A DNA stretch of 64,000 nucleotides from Harpalus rubripes (GCA_963082715.1 OY720455.1:26261602-26325601), one strand, 5' to 3'. Shown: positions 22,387 to 33,477, counted from the first letter of the stretch. Translations and numbers: made by a program. Notes: generated by a model from the sequence alone, not told the origin.

Positions 22387-22797
22387 TTACGCACGTTCTC
22401 CACGAATACGTCTAGCCAATTGGATATCTTTTGGCATAATTGTTACACGTTTTGCATGGATAGCGCACAAATTTGTATCTTCAAATAGACCAACTAAGTA
22501 TGCTTCACTGGCCTCTTGTAAAGCAATCACGGCAGAGTTTTGGAAACGTAAATCAGTCTTGAAATCTTGTGCGATTTCACGAACAAGACGTTGGAATGGT
22601 AATTTACGGATCAAAAGTTCAGTGCTCTTTTGATAACGACGAATTTCACGTAAAGCGACTGTTCCTGGACGGTATCTGTGTGGTTTTTTAACACCACCAG
22701 TTGCTGGTGCACTTTTACGTGCAGCTTTTGTTGCAAGCTGTTTACGTGGTGCTTTACCGCCAGTTGATTTACGTGCAGTTTGCTTAGTACGCGCCAT
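22387..22797 (-). CDS. H3: Histone H3, copy 3, with two substitutions
   Basis: 136 residues, intact. It differs from the other four copies at residues 86 and 90: FQNSAVIALQEA instead of [12 protein letters not shown] (S86N, M90I). Residues 87, 89 and 90 form the patch that separates replication-dependent H3 from H3.3 for chaperone choice. Could be drift in an array copy or a variant; expression is not knowable here. Confidence 0.96.
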   Translation of the reverse strand: MARTKQTARKSTGGKAPRKQLATKAARKSAPATGGVKKPHRYRPGTVALREIRRYQKSTELLIRKLPFQRLVREIAQDFKTDLRFQNSAVIALQEASEAYLVGLFEDTNLCAIHAKRVTIMPKDIQLARRIRGERA

Positions 22798-23005
22798 TTC
22801 ACAATAATAAAAAGTGTAGATATAACACAAATGCCACTTACACAAGGAACGTGTAACAAACAACAAACGAGTGATATGAAAAATTTTTTAACCGTGTTTA
22901 TATAACATATGAATTAACTAACGTATATTGCTAACCAGTGATTGGCTCAGCCTTTCCCCCACCACAGTTTACATTTGTACAGCCTTTAAAAAGTAGGACA
23001 CTATT
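22798..23005. promoter_or_regulatory. H3/H4 promoter, unit 3, cut off from H4 by LINE A1
   Basis: Contains the H3 elements and the H4-side TTTAAAAAG (22985-22993). LINE A1 begins 25 bp further on, so the H4 TATA now points into the LINE and H4-3 is 4.9 kb away. Confidence 0.7.
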
Positions 23006-23088
23006 GTCATTTGTTCAACACACCACTCCACAACAATTCGCTCTGCTCTCTTGAACAGTTCGAATACCCGCTGAGTTATACCTGCGCT

Positions 23089-23152
23089 GCGTTGGCTAAG
23101 GGATAGTCTGCCTCTGTGCAGCTATCGTGCTCCCGGCACAGGAGTACAACGC
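23089..23152 (+). other. LINE A1 5' structured RNA block
   Basis: Outer stem GCGTTG/CAACGC (23089-23094 with 23147-23152) encloses hairpin 1 (GATAG 23102-23106 with CTATC 23122-23126, extended by CTGC/GCAG) and hairpin 2 (CTCC/GGAG). Same three-stem plan as the two tandem blocks in LINE B. Function unknown. Confidence 0.6.
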
Positions 23153-23444
23153 TAGTAGTGTTTACAGTGACAACAGTGAAATAGTATTTGTTTATGTGGG
23201 TGTAACATGCATCAAGTGTGCAAGTGATTACGAACACTAAGTGTCGTGAAAAAGTGCGAAACAACGTACATATCTCCGACGAGCCTCGTGCTTTACATAA
23301 CCAGGTGCCGATGTGCACTGCTGCCTCTGGCCTTTGCACCACCTAGACTGTGTACTGCATAGCTCGTTCGTTGAGTCTGCCGCGCCGCGTTGCAACGGGA
23401 CGCAAATTTCATTCAGACTATAGTTTACTTTGTGCTGCTACATC

Positions 23445-25091
23445 ATGAGTGAATACAAGAAGCGAGAGATGAGTATCGACGAAATCGAGCAAGAGATAAT
23501 TCAGCTGACGCAGGTGACACTGTTAACATCAGCGCAATCCCAGCAGCTATTTAAATTACAACAAGCTGAGATAAGTATACTCAAGACCGCCCTAAAAAAT
23601 AACTTGTTGAACCAAGCAACTAAACGCAAAAATGACTTCGACGCAAACTCCGCTGGCACATCCAGCAAGGCTGCTAAAGACAACCCCGCAAGAAGAGACT
23701 CTAATGAAAGCGTCGGTGCCGCTGCATCGACAAGTACTGCTACTCACAGCACGCAATCCGAACCCCAAAATAACAAAACCACTGACAACGAAGGTTTTAC
23801 GACGCAGCGTAACTCCAAAAAACCAAAACACGACACGACTACTCCTATCATCACTACCTCGAATAAATTTCAGGTACTGGAGGAAGATAACATGGACACA
23901 TGTCCGCCAAACAATGATGAACGTAAACAGCCAGCACCGCCACCTGTTTTCTTAAAGCAAGTGGAATCTTGGAAAGCGACTGCTCACGCTATCCGTTTGG
24001 CAAAAATAAATATTAAATCATCTCGCGTCACCGGGGATACAATAAGACTCCAACCAGAGGCCGTGGATGACTACAGGAGTTTAATAAAACTGTTAGACAA
24101 CGCTCAAATCAAATACTACACATTTCAACTAAAAACTGAAAAACCTCTACAAGTAGTAATACGTGGACTGCCGCCTTCAATCAATTGCGACGAAGTTGTG
24201 GAAGAACTGATCTCTCTAAACTATCCAGCGTTAAAGGCATATAAAGTTGGTAAAACACAACGACTCATGGGAGTCAACCTCGAACGCACCGAAAAATCTC
24301 GGGAAATAATAAAAATGACAAAATTCCTTGACCTCATAGTACAAGTAGAAGGGAAAAGAAGACCCACAGCCCCGGGGCAGTGTCACCGATGCCAGGGGTA
24401 TGGTCACTCAATGGTAGCTTGCAAACTCGACTGGAGTTGTGTAATCTGTGGTGAAACTCACGCCACAAACCAATGTGACAAAAAGGACAAGGAAGCGCAC
24501 AAGCCAAAATGCGCTAACTGTCAACAAGAACACACCGCCAACTACAAGGGGTGTACCGTATATAAACAGGCGCTAGAACGAAAGCTAGCTCCAAAGAAGA
24601 CTGCAAAAGTTGACGGCCGATCTTTTGCTAACGTCGCCAATTCATCAACTTCGATTAGCGCCAGCAGCAACCAAAACTCTGAAAACAAAACTGCAGCTTC
24701 AGTGAGTGACACACCTGCTACTACCCCAACCTAACCAAAAACAACAACATCTACACCATCTCAACAACCAGTTGTCAAATCTTCGTTGAAACTGTCAAAA
24801 AAGACACATACAAAAAATAAGCGTCGATCATCAGCCAATATGAAAAGTGGCAAAAAATCTCAACAATCCAAGAAAAACAGCTCTTCCGCAAGCAAACCGG
24901 AAAGCAGCCTAGACTTGCAAGCAATTATGAACTTGCTTACCAACTTCAGTTTGGAAAATGTATGTACTCTCATTATCCAAATGATCGACAGCAGCAACTC
25001 TCAAAATGCAGCAACCCAACTCTTGAAGCTGACACTTCAATCCCTTCCAGCACTTATCAACAGCTCCCGTAATGACTCTACGCCCAAATAG
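23445..25091 (+). pseudogene. LINE A1 ORF1 (gag-like), one nonsense codon
   Basis: ATG at 23445 (MSEYKKREMSIDE). N-terminal Glu/Gln-rich helical part, Ser/Thr-rich linker, RNA-binding part with VVIRGLPPSINCDEVVEEL, zinc knuckles CHRCQGYGHSMVAC, CVICGETHATNQC and CANCQQEHTANYKGC, Lys/Ser-rich C-part. CAA in copy A2 is TAA here (24732-24734), cutting off the C-terminal 119 residues, which otherwise stay in frame to 25091. Confidence 0.9.
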
Positions 25092-27771
25092 AGCTGCACA
25101 AAATTTGCGAATTATCGCCTGGAATGCAAATTCCTTGCAAAACAAAATTGAAGAGTTAGAAGAGTTTGCACACCGACTTAAAGCTGACATCATCCTTGTG
25201 AGTGAAACTTTTCTTGAAGAGAACAAAATGAACGCTAAATTGAGAAATTACAACCTGTTCCGAAACGACCGCACAGCTAGCGGCGGCGGTACAGCAGCGT
25301 ATGTAAAAAATACACTAGACCACTCAGGCGTTGATCTTCCAATCTTGGCAAATCTGGAAGCAACTGGGGTGATCATCAATACAAGATGGCAAGGACCTAT
25401 TCGCATAGTATCAGCCTACAACCCATCAACAAAGACACTGTTGACTGATGATTACAACAAGATTCTACAGCAAGACGACCTGCCAATCATTATTGCTGGA
25501 GACTTAAACGCAAAACACCCAGCCTGGCACAGTCGCGTAACCAACCAGCGAGGGCGGGTGTTATATAAATTTGCAATAAATCAACAACTGACCGTGATAG
25601 GACCAGAAGAACCCACTTACTTTAGTACAAGAGGAGAACCACCGGATGTCCTCGACATAGTAGTTCTGCGTAACATTAAAACAAACTGCATCATCAATGC
25701 TGTGGATGACCTCTCGTCGGATCACATTCCAATTGTGCTTGACCTTAATGGGAATCCACTTGTCGAAACACCAGGGACGACACAAAAAATCGTCAACTGG
25801 ACACAATTTACTGACGTGCTACAATCCAAATTCGGATCTCTACCCATCATCAATAACATTGAAGAACTAGATAAAGCTGTACACCATCTCACAGCTAAAA
25901 TGCAAACAACGATGGAAGAATGCAGCCAAACAATAATTCGGAGACAACCAAACCGACTAAAACTTCCCAACGAAATTCTGGAGCTTATTAGAACCCGACA
26001 ACAAGCGAGAAAAAAATGGCAACGTAGCCTCAATCCTGTCGACAAAATCGACTATAACCGCAAAACAACAATCCTGCGCGACGCACTGAAACAACACAAA
26101 AACGAATGTTGGAAATCAGCTCTAACAGAAGCTGATGGAAACGACAAAACCTACTGGAAAATTTCCAAAGCTCTTCGCACAAAAAGAGCACCGCCGAGAG
26201 CCATACAAAGTACAAGTGGACTTGTATACACGGCGAAGGAAAAAGCAGAGGCCATAGCTGAAAGTCTAGAATCTCAGTGCTCGCCAAACTACCAACACAT
26301 GAATGTTGATTTTGTCAACAAAACCAACAAAGCCGTCAGAAGACAATTAAAACAACCATGTGATGAAAATATAAAATTCACAACTCCAAAGTTGGTAAAA
26401 CATTTGTTGTCCCAAACAAAAATAAAAAAAGCACCAGGCCCAGACGGAATCCCAGCAGCAGCTCTTAGGGCTCTTCCACCAAAAGCTGTCACGGCGATAA
26501 CAAATATTATAAACGCTATTCTCCGGTTACAACATTTTCCATCCGAGTGGAAAAAAGCTGTTGTTATTACCATACCGAAGCCAGGAAAGAGCAGCAAGCT
26601 CCCACAAAATCACCGGCCTATCAGTCTGCTAAGTCTATTAGCCAAAGTTGCAGAAAATGTAATTCTGCAGCAGCTCAAGGCGAATTGCAAAGAATTGGAA
26701 ATTCTTCCAGATGAACAGTTTGGATTTAGAAGCAACCACTCAACAGTGCACCAACTAATTCGCGTGGTAGACCTTGCTACAGCGGGAATGAACAAAAAGA
26801 TGGCAACAGGCGCTGTCTTCCTGGACATAGAAAAAGCATTTGACAAGGTCTGGCACCAGGGCCTGCTACACAAGCTCATGACCCTCGGATTCCCAGCCAA
26901 CCTTGTCAAAACAATATCTTCCTACCTATGCGGAAGGAAATTCCAAGTTCGCCATGATGGTACACTATCAAGTGAACGCAATATCACAGCTGGAGTAGCA
27001 CAAGGATCCGTTCTCTCACCTATGTTATTCAACATATACGTGAGTGACATACCGAGATCCACGAGAGGAGTAAACATTGCTCAATATGCGGACGACACCG
27101 CAGTTATGTTCCAATGCCAGCGACTGGAAATTATTACCCGCCGGCTCCAAAAAGCTATGGACAACATAGAGGAGTGGTGCACCAAATGGAGGATCTCTGT
27201 GAACCCAGAGAAGAGCACAGCGATCTTAATCACCAGAAGGCGTATTCAACCAACTGGAAACATCGTTCTTTTCGGCAGACCATTCCCTTGGAGGGATAAA
27301 ATCAAATATTTAGGTGGGATCCTTGACCGCCGCCTAAACTTCCAGGCACACATAAAAGATGCAGTACAAAAAGCAAGAGCATCATTTCTACGTCTCCTTC
27401 CAGTACTAGGCAAAAACAGCGTTCTGTCTATTAATAACAAACTGAGACTATACAAAACAGTCATTAGACCGCAAATGCTGTACGCTTCTCCAGCTTGGGG
27501 GTGTGCAACGACAAACAGCAAGAAAAAACTACAAGTCATGCAAAACAAGATTCTACGATGCATCACAAACGCCCCGTGGTTCATCCGCAACAAAAACCTT
27601 CACGAAGACCTGCAAATCCCTACCGTGCAGGTCTATATGCTGCAACAAGCCATTAAGACGTTTGCTGCCTGCCAGCAGCACCACAACGAGCTCGTCAGGA
27701 AAGCGGCGGATATCGACGAGACACAGGTAACAAAATACCTGCATCCAAAACACGCTCTCAGCGATTGTTAA
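25072..27771 (+). CDS. LINE A1 ORF2, endonuclease-reverse transcriptase
   Basis: 899 residues, fully open. Endonuclease motifs IIAWNANSLQ, VSETFLEE, AGDLNAKHPAWHS, DVLDIVV, LSSDHIPIV. RT motifs KAPGPDGIP, IPKPGKSSKLPQNHRPISLL, EQFGFRSNHST, FLDIEKAFDKVWHQGL, GVAQGSVLSPMLFN, YADDTAVMF. ATG at 25072 overlaps the ORF1 end. Only ORF1 prevents this copy from being complete, and ORF1 protein could be supplied by another copy. Confidence 0.94.
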   Translation: MTLRPNRAAQNLRIIAWNANSLQNKIEELEEFAHRLKADIILVSETFLEENKMNAKLRNYNLFRNDRTASGGGTAAYVKNTLDHSGVDLPILANLEATGVIINTRWQGPIRIVSAYNPSTKTLLTDDYNKILQQDDLPIIIAGDLNAKHPAWHSRVTNQRGRVLYKFAINQQLTVIGPEEPTYFSTRGEPPDVLDIVVLRNIKTNCIINAVDDLSSDHIPIVLDLNGNPLVETPGTTQKIVNWTQFTDVLQSKFGSLPIINNIEELDKAVHHLTAKMQTTMEECSQTIIRRQPNRLKLPNEILELIRTRQQARKKWQRSLNPVDKIDYNRKTTILRDALKQHKNECWKSALTEADGNDKTYWKISKALRTKRAPPRAIQSTSGLVYTAKEKAEAIAESLESQCSPNYQHMNVDFVNKTNKAVRRQLKQPCDENIKFTTPKLVKHLLSQTKIKKAPGPDGIPAAALRALPPKAVTAITNIINAILRLQHFPSEWKKAVVITIPKPGKSSKLPQNHRPISLLSLLAKVAENVILQQLKANCKELEILPDEQFGFRSNHSTVHQLIRVVDLATAGMNKKMATGAVFLDIEKAFDKVWHQGLLHKLMTLGFPANLVKTISSYLCGRKFQVRHDGTLSSERNITAGVAQGSVLSPMLFNIYVSDIPRSTRGVNIAQYADDTAVMFQCQRLEIITRRLQKAMDNIEEWCTKWRISVNPEKSTAILITRRRIQPTGNIVLFGRPFPWRDKIKYLGGILDRRLNFQAHIKDAVQKARASFLRLLPVLGKNSVLSINNKLRLYKTVIRPQMLYASPAWGCATTNSKKKLQVMQNKILRCITNAPWFIRNKNLHEDLQIPTVQVYMLQQAIKTFAACQQHHNELVRKAADIDETQVTKYLHPKHALSDC

Positions 27772-27995
27772 TGAGGAGCTAAATTGAAAGCATCCGGCGA
27801 AACCGGAAAAGCGCAACAAGAGCACTAGATACACTACAATGTATGATTTTTAATAAAAAAAAATTTAATAGAGGAAAAAGAGAGCCAAAGGCTCAGAATT
27901 CCAAATATGTGAAACATTGGAAGGTCATTTGTTCATTGTATATCCGACATTTCGATAGTGTTGTGTACGAACGAAATTATTATTTATTAATAAAA

Positions 27996-28307
27996 ATGAC
28001 TGGTCGTGGCAAAGGTGGTAAAGGACTGGGAAAAGGTGGCGCAAAACGTCATCGTAAAGTTCTACGTGATAATATCCAAGGTATCACAAAACCAGCTATT
28101 AGACGTTTAGCTCGTCGTGGTGGTGTCAAACGTATTTCTGGTTTAATTTATGAAGAAACACGTGGTGTATTGAAAGTTTTCTTGGAAAATGTTATCCGAG
28201 ATGCTGTGACATATACTGAACATGCCAAAAGGAAAACCGTTACTGCCATTGACGTCGTATATGCATTAAAACGTCAAGGTCGTACACTGTACGGTTTTGG
28301 TGGTTAA
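27996..28307 (+). CDS. H4: Histone H4, copy 3
   Basis: 103 residues, complete core histone partner of H3; basic tail [21 protein letters not shown], histone fold, C-terminal [15 protein letters not shown]. One change from copies 4 and 5: Ile for Met in TAMDVVYAL. The gene keeps its 5' UTR from GTCATTTGTTCA on, but LINE A1 separates it from its TATA box. Confidence 0.96.
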   Translation: MTGRGKGGKGLGKGGAKRHRKVLRDNIQGITKPAIRRLARRGGVKRISGLIYEETRGVLKVFLENVIRDAVTYTEHAKRKTVTAIDVVYALKRQGRTLYGFGG

Positions 28308-28343
28308 TTTCATATTATATTTATATAATATGCAGAAAAAACA

Positions 28344-28388
28344 GGCCCTTTTCAGGGCCACAAATTATATTAAAGAAAAGAATTTTTA
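28344..28388 (+). terminator. H4-3 stem-loop and downstream element
   Basis: GGCCCTTTTCAGGGCC (28344-28359), AAAGAAAAGAATTTTT. Confidence 0.92.
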
Positions 28389-29326
28389 CTTTAGGTATTA
28401 TTATATGATCGCAGAGTATTGCATGCAATTTTATTTTACATGAATTTAATATATTATATTTGATTCCACTAAAGTTTATAATTAATTTGGTAAATTATTT
28501 TTTATATATAGTATACCTACCTTATGTTTAGATTTTGTAAGCCAGCTGATATAAATAATAATTTTTAATTGTATAAAGAAAAAAAAACCATAATAATTTG
28601 TTGAGATGCTTTTAATAGAAATATCGTATTTTTTTCTCTTTTCAATGTAACTAGTAGTGGCCTCTGTGAGATATTTTGTGTACTGCGTTCTTCACATTTT
28701 TGGAATCTAATTTTGAAATGTAATATAATGATACAAAACGTTTACTACGTAGATACCTAACCTACATCAAATTAATTACTTATTGATAAATATTAAAACA
28801 GTGAGGTTAGGTACTTTATTTGTTAAACGTCATTCACATATTTGGTTTAACAAAATTAATATCGTGTATAAAACCGAGCGCTTCTGTTCATAGTTATTTG
28901 TAAACAATTATTTGACTGGCTAAAACATGCCTAGTTCTTTTGTATTAATTTATATTTATTCAAATGAAGGTACATCACAACATAACACAAATTGTGTATA
29001 TTATAAAGTTAAAAATTTATCAAATTCAATAAGTACTCTCTGAACATAAAGTAATGATAATACGTAAAAATACTATATTTATACCTACCTGCATTAATAT
29101 AGAAAAAGAAAACATTTCTTATTATAATATAATATTTTAGTATAAAGGGATAAATTAATATAGATATCTATTTTTTATAATAATATATTTGGTATGTTCA
29201 TATATGTCTTTATTTTACGAATAAAGTAGGATTAAGGATTCATTCACGGTTATAAGGAATAAGAATTTTAGGATTATATTTATTAGTTCGTAAAGTAACG
29301 ATTTATTATTGTATAGCATAAATGAA
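28389..29326. other. H4-H2B spacer, unit 3
   Basis: Convergent-gene spacer, AT-rich. Contains CCTAACCT/AGGTTAGG words as a loose inverted pair (28757, 28803) and the point (about 28590) where the truncated H4 copies are joined. A 72-aa ORF in unit 1's equivalent is low-complexity; no gene recognised. Confidence 0.8.
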
Positions 29327-29373
29327 GAAAAAAATTCTTTTTTGTATTATTATTTGTGGCTCTGAAAAGAGCC
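29327..29373 (-). terminator. H2B-2 stem-loop and downstream element
   Basis: Minus-strand GGCTCTTTTCAGAGCC (29358-29373), AAGAATTTTTTT. Confidence 0.92.
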
Positions 29374-29416
29374 GATTTTTATATGTAAATAAATGTTAGC
29401 AGAACCATTTATTTAC

Positions 29417-29788
29417 TTACTTTGAACTAGTGTATTTAGTTACAGCTTTTGTTCCTTCACTTACTGCGTGTTTTGCAAGTTCACCAGGTAACAACAAACG
29501 TACAGCTGTTTGTATTTCACGACTAGTAATTGTTGAACGTTTATTGTAGTGTGCTAAACGTGAAGCCTCGGCCGCAATACGTTCAAATATGTCATTTACA
29601 AAACTGTTCATAATACTCATCGCTTTACTAGAAATACCAGTATCTGGATGAACTTGTTTTAAAACTTTGTAAATGTACATTGCGTAACTCTCCTTCCTAC
29701 GGCGCTTCTTTTTCTTATCGTCCTTTGAAATATTCTTCTGGGCTTTACCAGCCTTCTTTGCTGCTTTGCCGCTTGCTTTAGGAGGCAT
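29417..29788 (-). CDS. H2B: Histone H2B, copy 2
   Basis: 123 residues from ATG (MPPKASGKAAKKAGK); the two codons upstream are GTG AAA. Basic tail, histone fold with KESYAMYIYKVLKQVHPDTG, C-terminal helix ending HAVSEGTKAVTKYTSSK, whose Lys in AVTKYTSSK is the conserved ubiquitin site. Pairs with H2A. Divergent with H2A-2 across 343 bp. Confidence 0.98.
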   Translation of the reverse strand: MPPKASGKAAKKAGKAQKNISKDDKKKKRRRKESYAMYIYKVLKQVHPDTGISSKAMSIMNSFVNDIFERIAAEASRLAHYNKRSTITSREIQTAVRLLLPGELAKHAVSEGTKAVTKYTSSK

Positions 29789-30131
29789 TTTCACACAAGT
29801 ATTACGTCACGTACAACACAATGCAACAAAGAAACACGGTCGACGAGTCGAGCACAACTGACGCTGAAATTATTTTGAGCTTCATTTTATTGACGAGCTC
29901 GTACCGATTGCTGCCGAGCTCCCCATGTTGAGAATAGGACTGCACACTGTATGCGCAGAACATGATCGTACTGCTCTCCTATTGGTTTGTTCTACTTAAA
30001 CATACATAATACAAAGAGCAAAGAGCATAAAAGACCGTACACATGAAAATTTTTGGTCATTCTACCTATCTACTACTTACAGTTAGTTCTGTTGTTGCGT
30101 TGTGTTACGTTAAATACAATAATTTTACATT
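29789..30131. promoter_or_regulatory. Divergent H2B/H2A promoter, unit 3
   Basis: GC-richer than its surroundings: paired GAGCTCG motifs, CCTATTGGTTTG (CCAAT box on minus), CATAAAAG toward H2A, AATAAAAT on minus toward H2B. Complete form of the region interrupted in unit 4 by LINE B. Confidence 0.7.
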
Positions 30132-30506
30132 ATGTCTGGTCGCGGCAAAGGTGGTAAAGTTAAGGGAAAGGCAAAGAGTCGTTCCAATCGTGCCGGTTTA
30201 CAATTTCCAGTCGGTCGTATCCATAGATTATTGCGTAAAGGTAATTACGCAGAACGTGTTGGTGCTGGTGCCCCAGTTTATTTAGCAGCCGTTATGGAAT
30301 ATTTAGCTGCTGAAGTACTTGGGCTTACTGGAAATGCTGCACGTGGTAATAAGAAAACAAGAATTATTCCACGACACTTACAATTGGCAATCCGTAACGA
30401 TGAGGAATTAAACAAATTATTATCTGGTGTTACCATCGCACAAGGTGGTGTACTGCCTAATATTCAGGCCGTATTGCTGCCCAAGAAGACTGAAAAATCA
30501 ACATAA
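30132..30506 (+). CDS. H2A: Histone H2A, copy 2, three substitutions
   Basis: 124 residues, open, with C-terminal docking tail. In the central helix it reads EVLGLTGNAARGNKKTR instead of EVLELAGNAARDNKKTR. The lost Glu corresponds to Glu64 of the H2A acidic patch, which contacts the H4 tail and many chromatin factors. Three non-silent changes within 13 codons suggest relaxed constraint or an altered variant. Confidence 0.95.
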   Translation: MSGRGKGGKVKGKAKSRSNRAGLQFPVGRIHRLLRKGNYAERVGAGAPVYLAAVMEYLAAEVLGLTGNAARGNKKTRIIPRHLQLAIRNDEELNKLLSGVTIAQGGVLPNIQAVLLPKKTEKST

Positions 30507-30537
30507 AGTGTTGTTATTAACAACAAATACAAACAAC

Positions 30538-30582
30538 GGCCCTTTTTAGGGCCACAAATTATTATACAAAAAAGAATTTTAA
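30538..30582 (+). terminator. H2A-2 stem-loop and downstream element
   Basis: GGCCCTTTTTAGGGCC (30538-30553), AAAAAAGAATTTTAAT. Confidence 0.92.
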
Positions 30583-32740
30583 TCTCATTTATGTATGCTC
30601 AATCCTATCTGATTCCGTAACATAATTTCCTAATTTTATATATAAATATCAAATATAAAAAAACTATTATTATTATTTATATATTTTCAAATTTTAGTAT
30701 TTTTGTTTATATATGACAATATTAAATATTTTTTGGAACAAATATATAGTGACCATTTTGTCATTGTCATACTTCAATTTATAACATAAACAATATTGTA
30801 TTACCTATTAAGTAATATTAGAGATACATTTTAAATACAAAACTTGTTCAGAAAAACAGCATATAGGACTAAAATTAATCGTAAATTCCGCAATTTATAG
30901 CATATTATCCATTATACAAATAGGACAGAAGAATGACTAAACTAGGTCCATAGCCCTCTGAAATTGTAAATTCTCTTACTTAGCGTTAATTTTAAAACCT
31001 GAACAAGTTTTGTATTTGCAACTTTCCTCTAATAAATATTAATTAATATATAAGTAACTACAGTAAAATAAATATAAATGTATATTATGTAATAAGATAA
31101 TACCTACATACCGTATATTTATTATAAATAATAATCTCATATCAGACTTCTTAACCTCACATTGTAACGTACTTCATTAGCAGTTGTTAACAGGGTTCTA
31201 GTTACGTATTACTTAAAAGAATTTGATGGTTTTTCGTTCCAATTACTTATATCTAATTTGGTGATAGGGGCTGCGTTGCTAGGGATGATTGTGGATATTT
31301 CTCATAGCTGCCAAATGCTGTATTCCTAACTTCGTTCCTGGGTTTTGTCATTTCATCATAGTCTTTCAAGTCATCATTTTTAAGACGAGTAGGGTGTGTC
31401 CCCTTGTTACGTATTACGTACCCTTTGTCCTCTCAATCACAATTTGAGAAAAATGTTGTTGAGACAAATGTTTCATATTAAATTTTATTATATTTTTATA
31501 GTCTATTTATTTGCATAGCCTAAAAACAATTTATTAATTCACTATCTGTGTCAGTTCGTCTTCACTTGTTATACAAAATGAATGAAACAGTCACTTTTTG
31601 GGCACATATTGTGTTAAATCCGTTAATTTACAAAATAGTTTATTAAAAAATTTATACATACACAATGTAAATAATTCGTAAAATGTTCACTCACGTCGCA
31701 GACCACGCTGAGTATCTATTCGCAACAAGGAACATTTTTTTCCTGTCATTATTGTTATTACCACTGATCATAAACAACTGTTGTAGCTTTCGCCGGTTAT
31801 TCATTTGGGACAGCGGCTTCCATCTATTGACAACAGGTAGAATGAAGGACCCCGCCAAATTAAAATATAACAATCGTATAAAACTTTTCAACTTATTTTG
31901 ACTACTGCTTCATGTTCTTTATAAAAATGTGTTACACTTATTTCTTTACATCCTGTATATACAATACAGATATTAATTAACATTAATAATAATTTCTTTT
32001 AATCAACATATTATCGATGTATGTTTCTTATGTATATGCCAGTATTATTTTATAATAAAAATAATTCTTATATTATTAACATATCAAATTTATAATATTA
32101 TTTATTATTGTTTAATAATAATAACAATGACTTATTGTTTCTATAGGAATTTAGCATAATAACAATATAAAAGTACAACAAACATATACAACTATATAAT
32201 ATTCAGTCATACTACCTATGGTACCAATATTTTTACTAAATTTTTACTTTATTGCAATATATATTGTTTATTATTGTTATACATATTAATTTGTTGATAT
32301 ATTTTTGAAATGTATTCATATATAATATTGCTAAAATATATTTATTTATTTACATAATTTCAAATAAACGATGTAACATGGTCACATTTTCTTACTCTAC
32401 TCATATATATCATTAAATATATGAATTCACAATAATGCTAAATAAATTATAATAATTAATACCAATAACATGAACTTTATATTTTCGATATATAATTGTT
32501 GTACAAATTATTTTCGTATAGTTTAGTCATTACAGACAATATAAATTGAAATGAACGCACGAAAATCGTACAAGTTACGGGTAACAAGTTTACATGTATA
32601 TTTCTACGCCGTTCGATTATTTTGTTGACAGGCGAAATATTTACAAATTAATATTATAGTTATTTTGAACGTATTTTGACCATTGTACTCTAAATATATT
32701 ATTTATATTGTGTGTGTGTATTTCACATTAATTATAAAAT
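30583..32740. other. H2A-H1 spacer, unit 3
   Basis: Near-identical to 12984-15138, including the MITE-like block (30813-31034) and the conserved 72-codon block (31683-31901). Only scattered point and short indel differences. Confidence 0.78.
30813..31034. mobile_element. MITE-like element, spacer copy 2
   Basis: Same 222-bp block and inverted termini as copy 1; inherited with the unit. Confidence 0.5.
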
Positions 32741-33387
32741 ATGGCTGATGTTGCAACAACAAGTGCTGAACCTCAATCCAGTCCGAAATCGACTTTAAAG
32801 AAAGAGAGAAAGAAGTCAGATCGTCCAAAAGCATCTCATCCATCAACAGCTATTATGGTAAATAATGCTATACAAAATTTAAAAGAACGTGATGGCTCAT
32901 CTCTTCAGGCAATTAAAAAATATATTTCTGCTACGTATAAAGTGGATGCTGAAAAATTTGCACCATTTATTAAGAAATATATTAAATCAAGTGTTGCATC
33001 TGGTGCGCTTGTACAAACAAATGGTAAGGGTGCTAGTGGTTCATTTAAATTAGCATCGACTGCAGTTACAAAAAAAAAACAGTTTCTGCTACCTCCGCTG
33101 CTGCAGCAAAATCGAGAAAATCTACAACTACAAAATCAAAACCTAAATTAGATAAAGAGAGGAAATCTACTGTTAAAAAATCAACAGCAAGTAAAGGAAC
33201 AAAATCGAGAAAGAGTGCAGCCGTGGAAAAGCAAAAATCAACTTCTGCAAAAATTGCTAAGCCTAAATCTCCATCTAAAGTGAAGAAAACTACTAAAGCA
33301 CCAACAAAGAAGCCAAAATCCCCTAAACCAAAAACCACGAAACCAAAAGTGGTTAAAAAGAAGGCTGCTTCACCAAAGAAGAAGTAA
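32741..33387 (+). pseudogene. H1: Linker histone H1, copy 4, frameshifted
   Basis: The A-run after the globular domain has 10 A instead of 8 (about 33070-33079), a +2 frameshift; translation would stop at 136 residues, losing the basic C-tail. Two more changes: GG to DG in ERGGSS, and K to N in QTKGKG. The original frame resumes and ends at 33387, so decay is recent. The stem-loop is intact. Confidence 0.93.
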
Positions 33388-33431
33388 ATAAGCAGCACAT
33401 AAATATTATATTTATGTGTGATATTCCAAAC

Positions 33432-33477
33432 GGTCCTTTTCAGGACCATCAAATATTATTGAAATTAAGAATTTTTA
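33432..33477 (+). terminator. H1-4 stem-loop and downstream element
   Basis: GGTCCTTTTCAGGACC (33432-33447), AAGAATTTTTA. Confidence 0.9.

Larger units (their letters stand above)
23018..27923 (+). mobile_element. LINE A1 in the H4 core promoter
   Basis: 4906 bp, same sense as H4. Flanked by GTCATTTGTTCA at 23006-23017 and 27924-27935 (12-bp target duplication). An 80-nt leader resembling the 5' leader of LINE B, a structured RNA block, ORF1, ORF2 overlapping by 20 nt, a TCCGG/CCGGA hairpin in the 3' UTR (about 27793-27807), a short A-run (27851-27864) and about 60 nt more. The body is about 99% like LINE A2; the first 80 nt are not. Confidence 0.92.
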
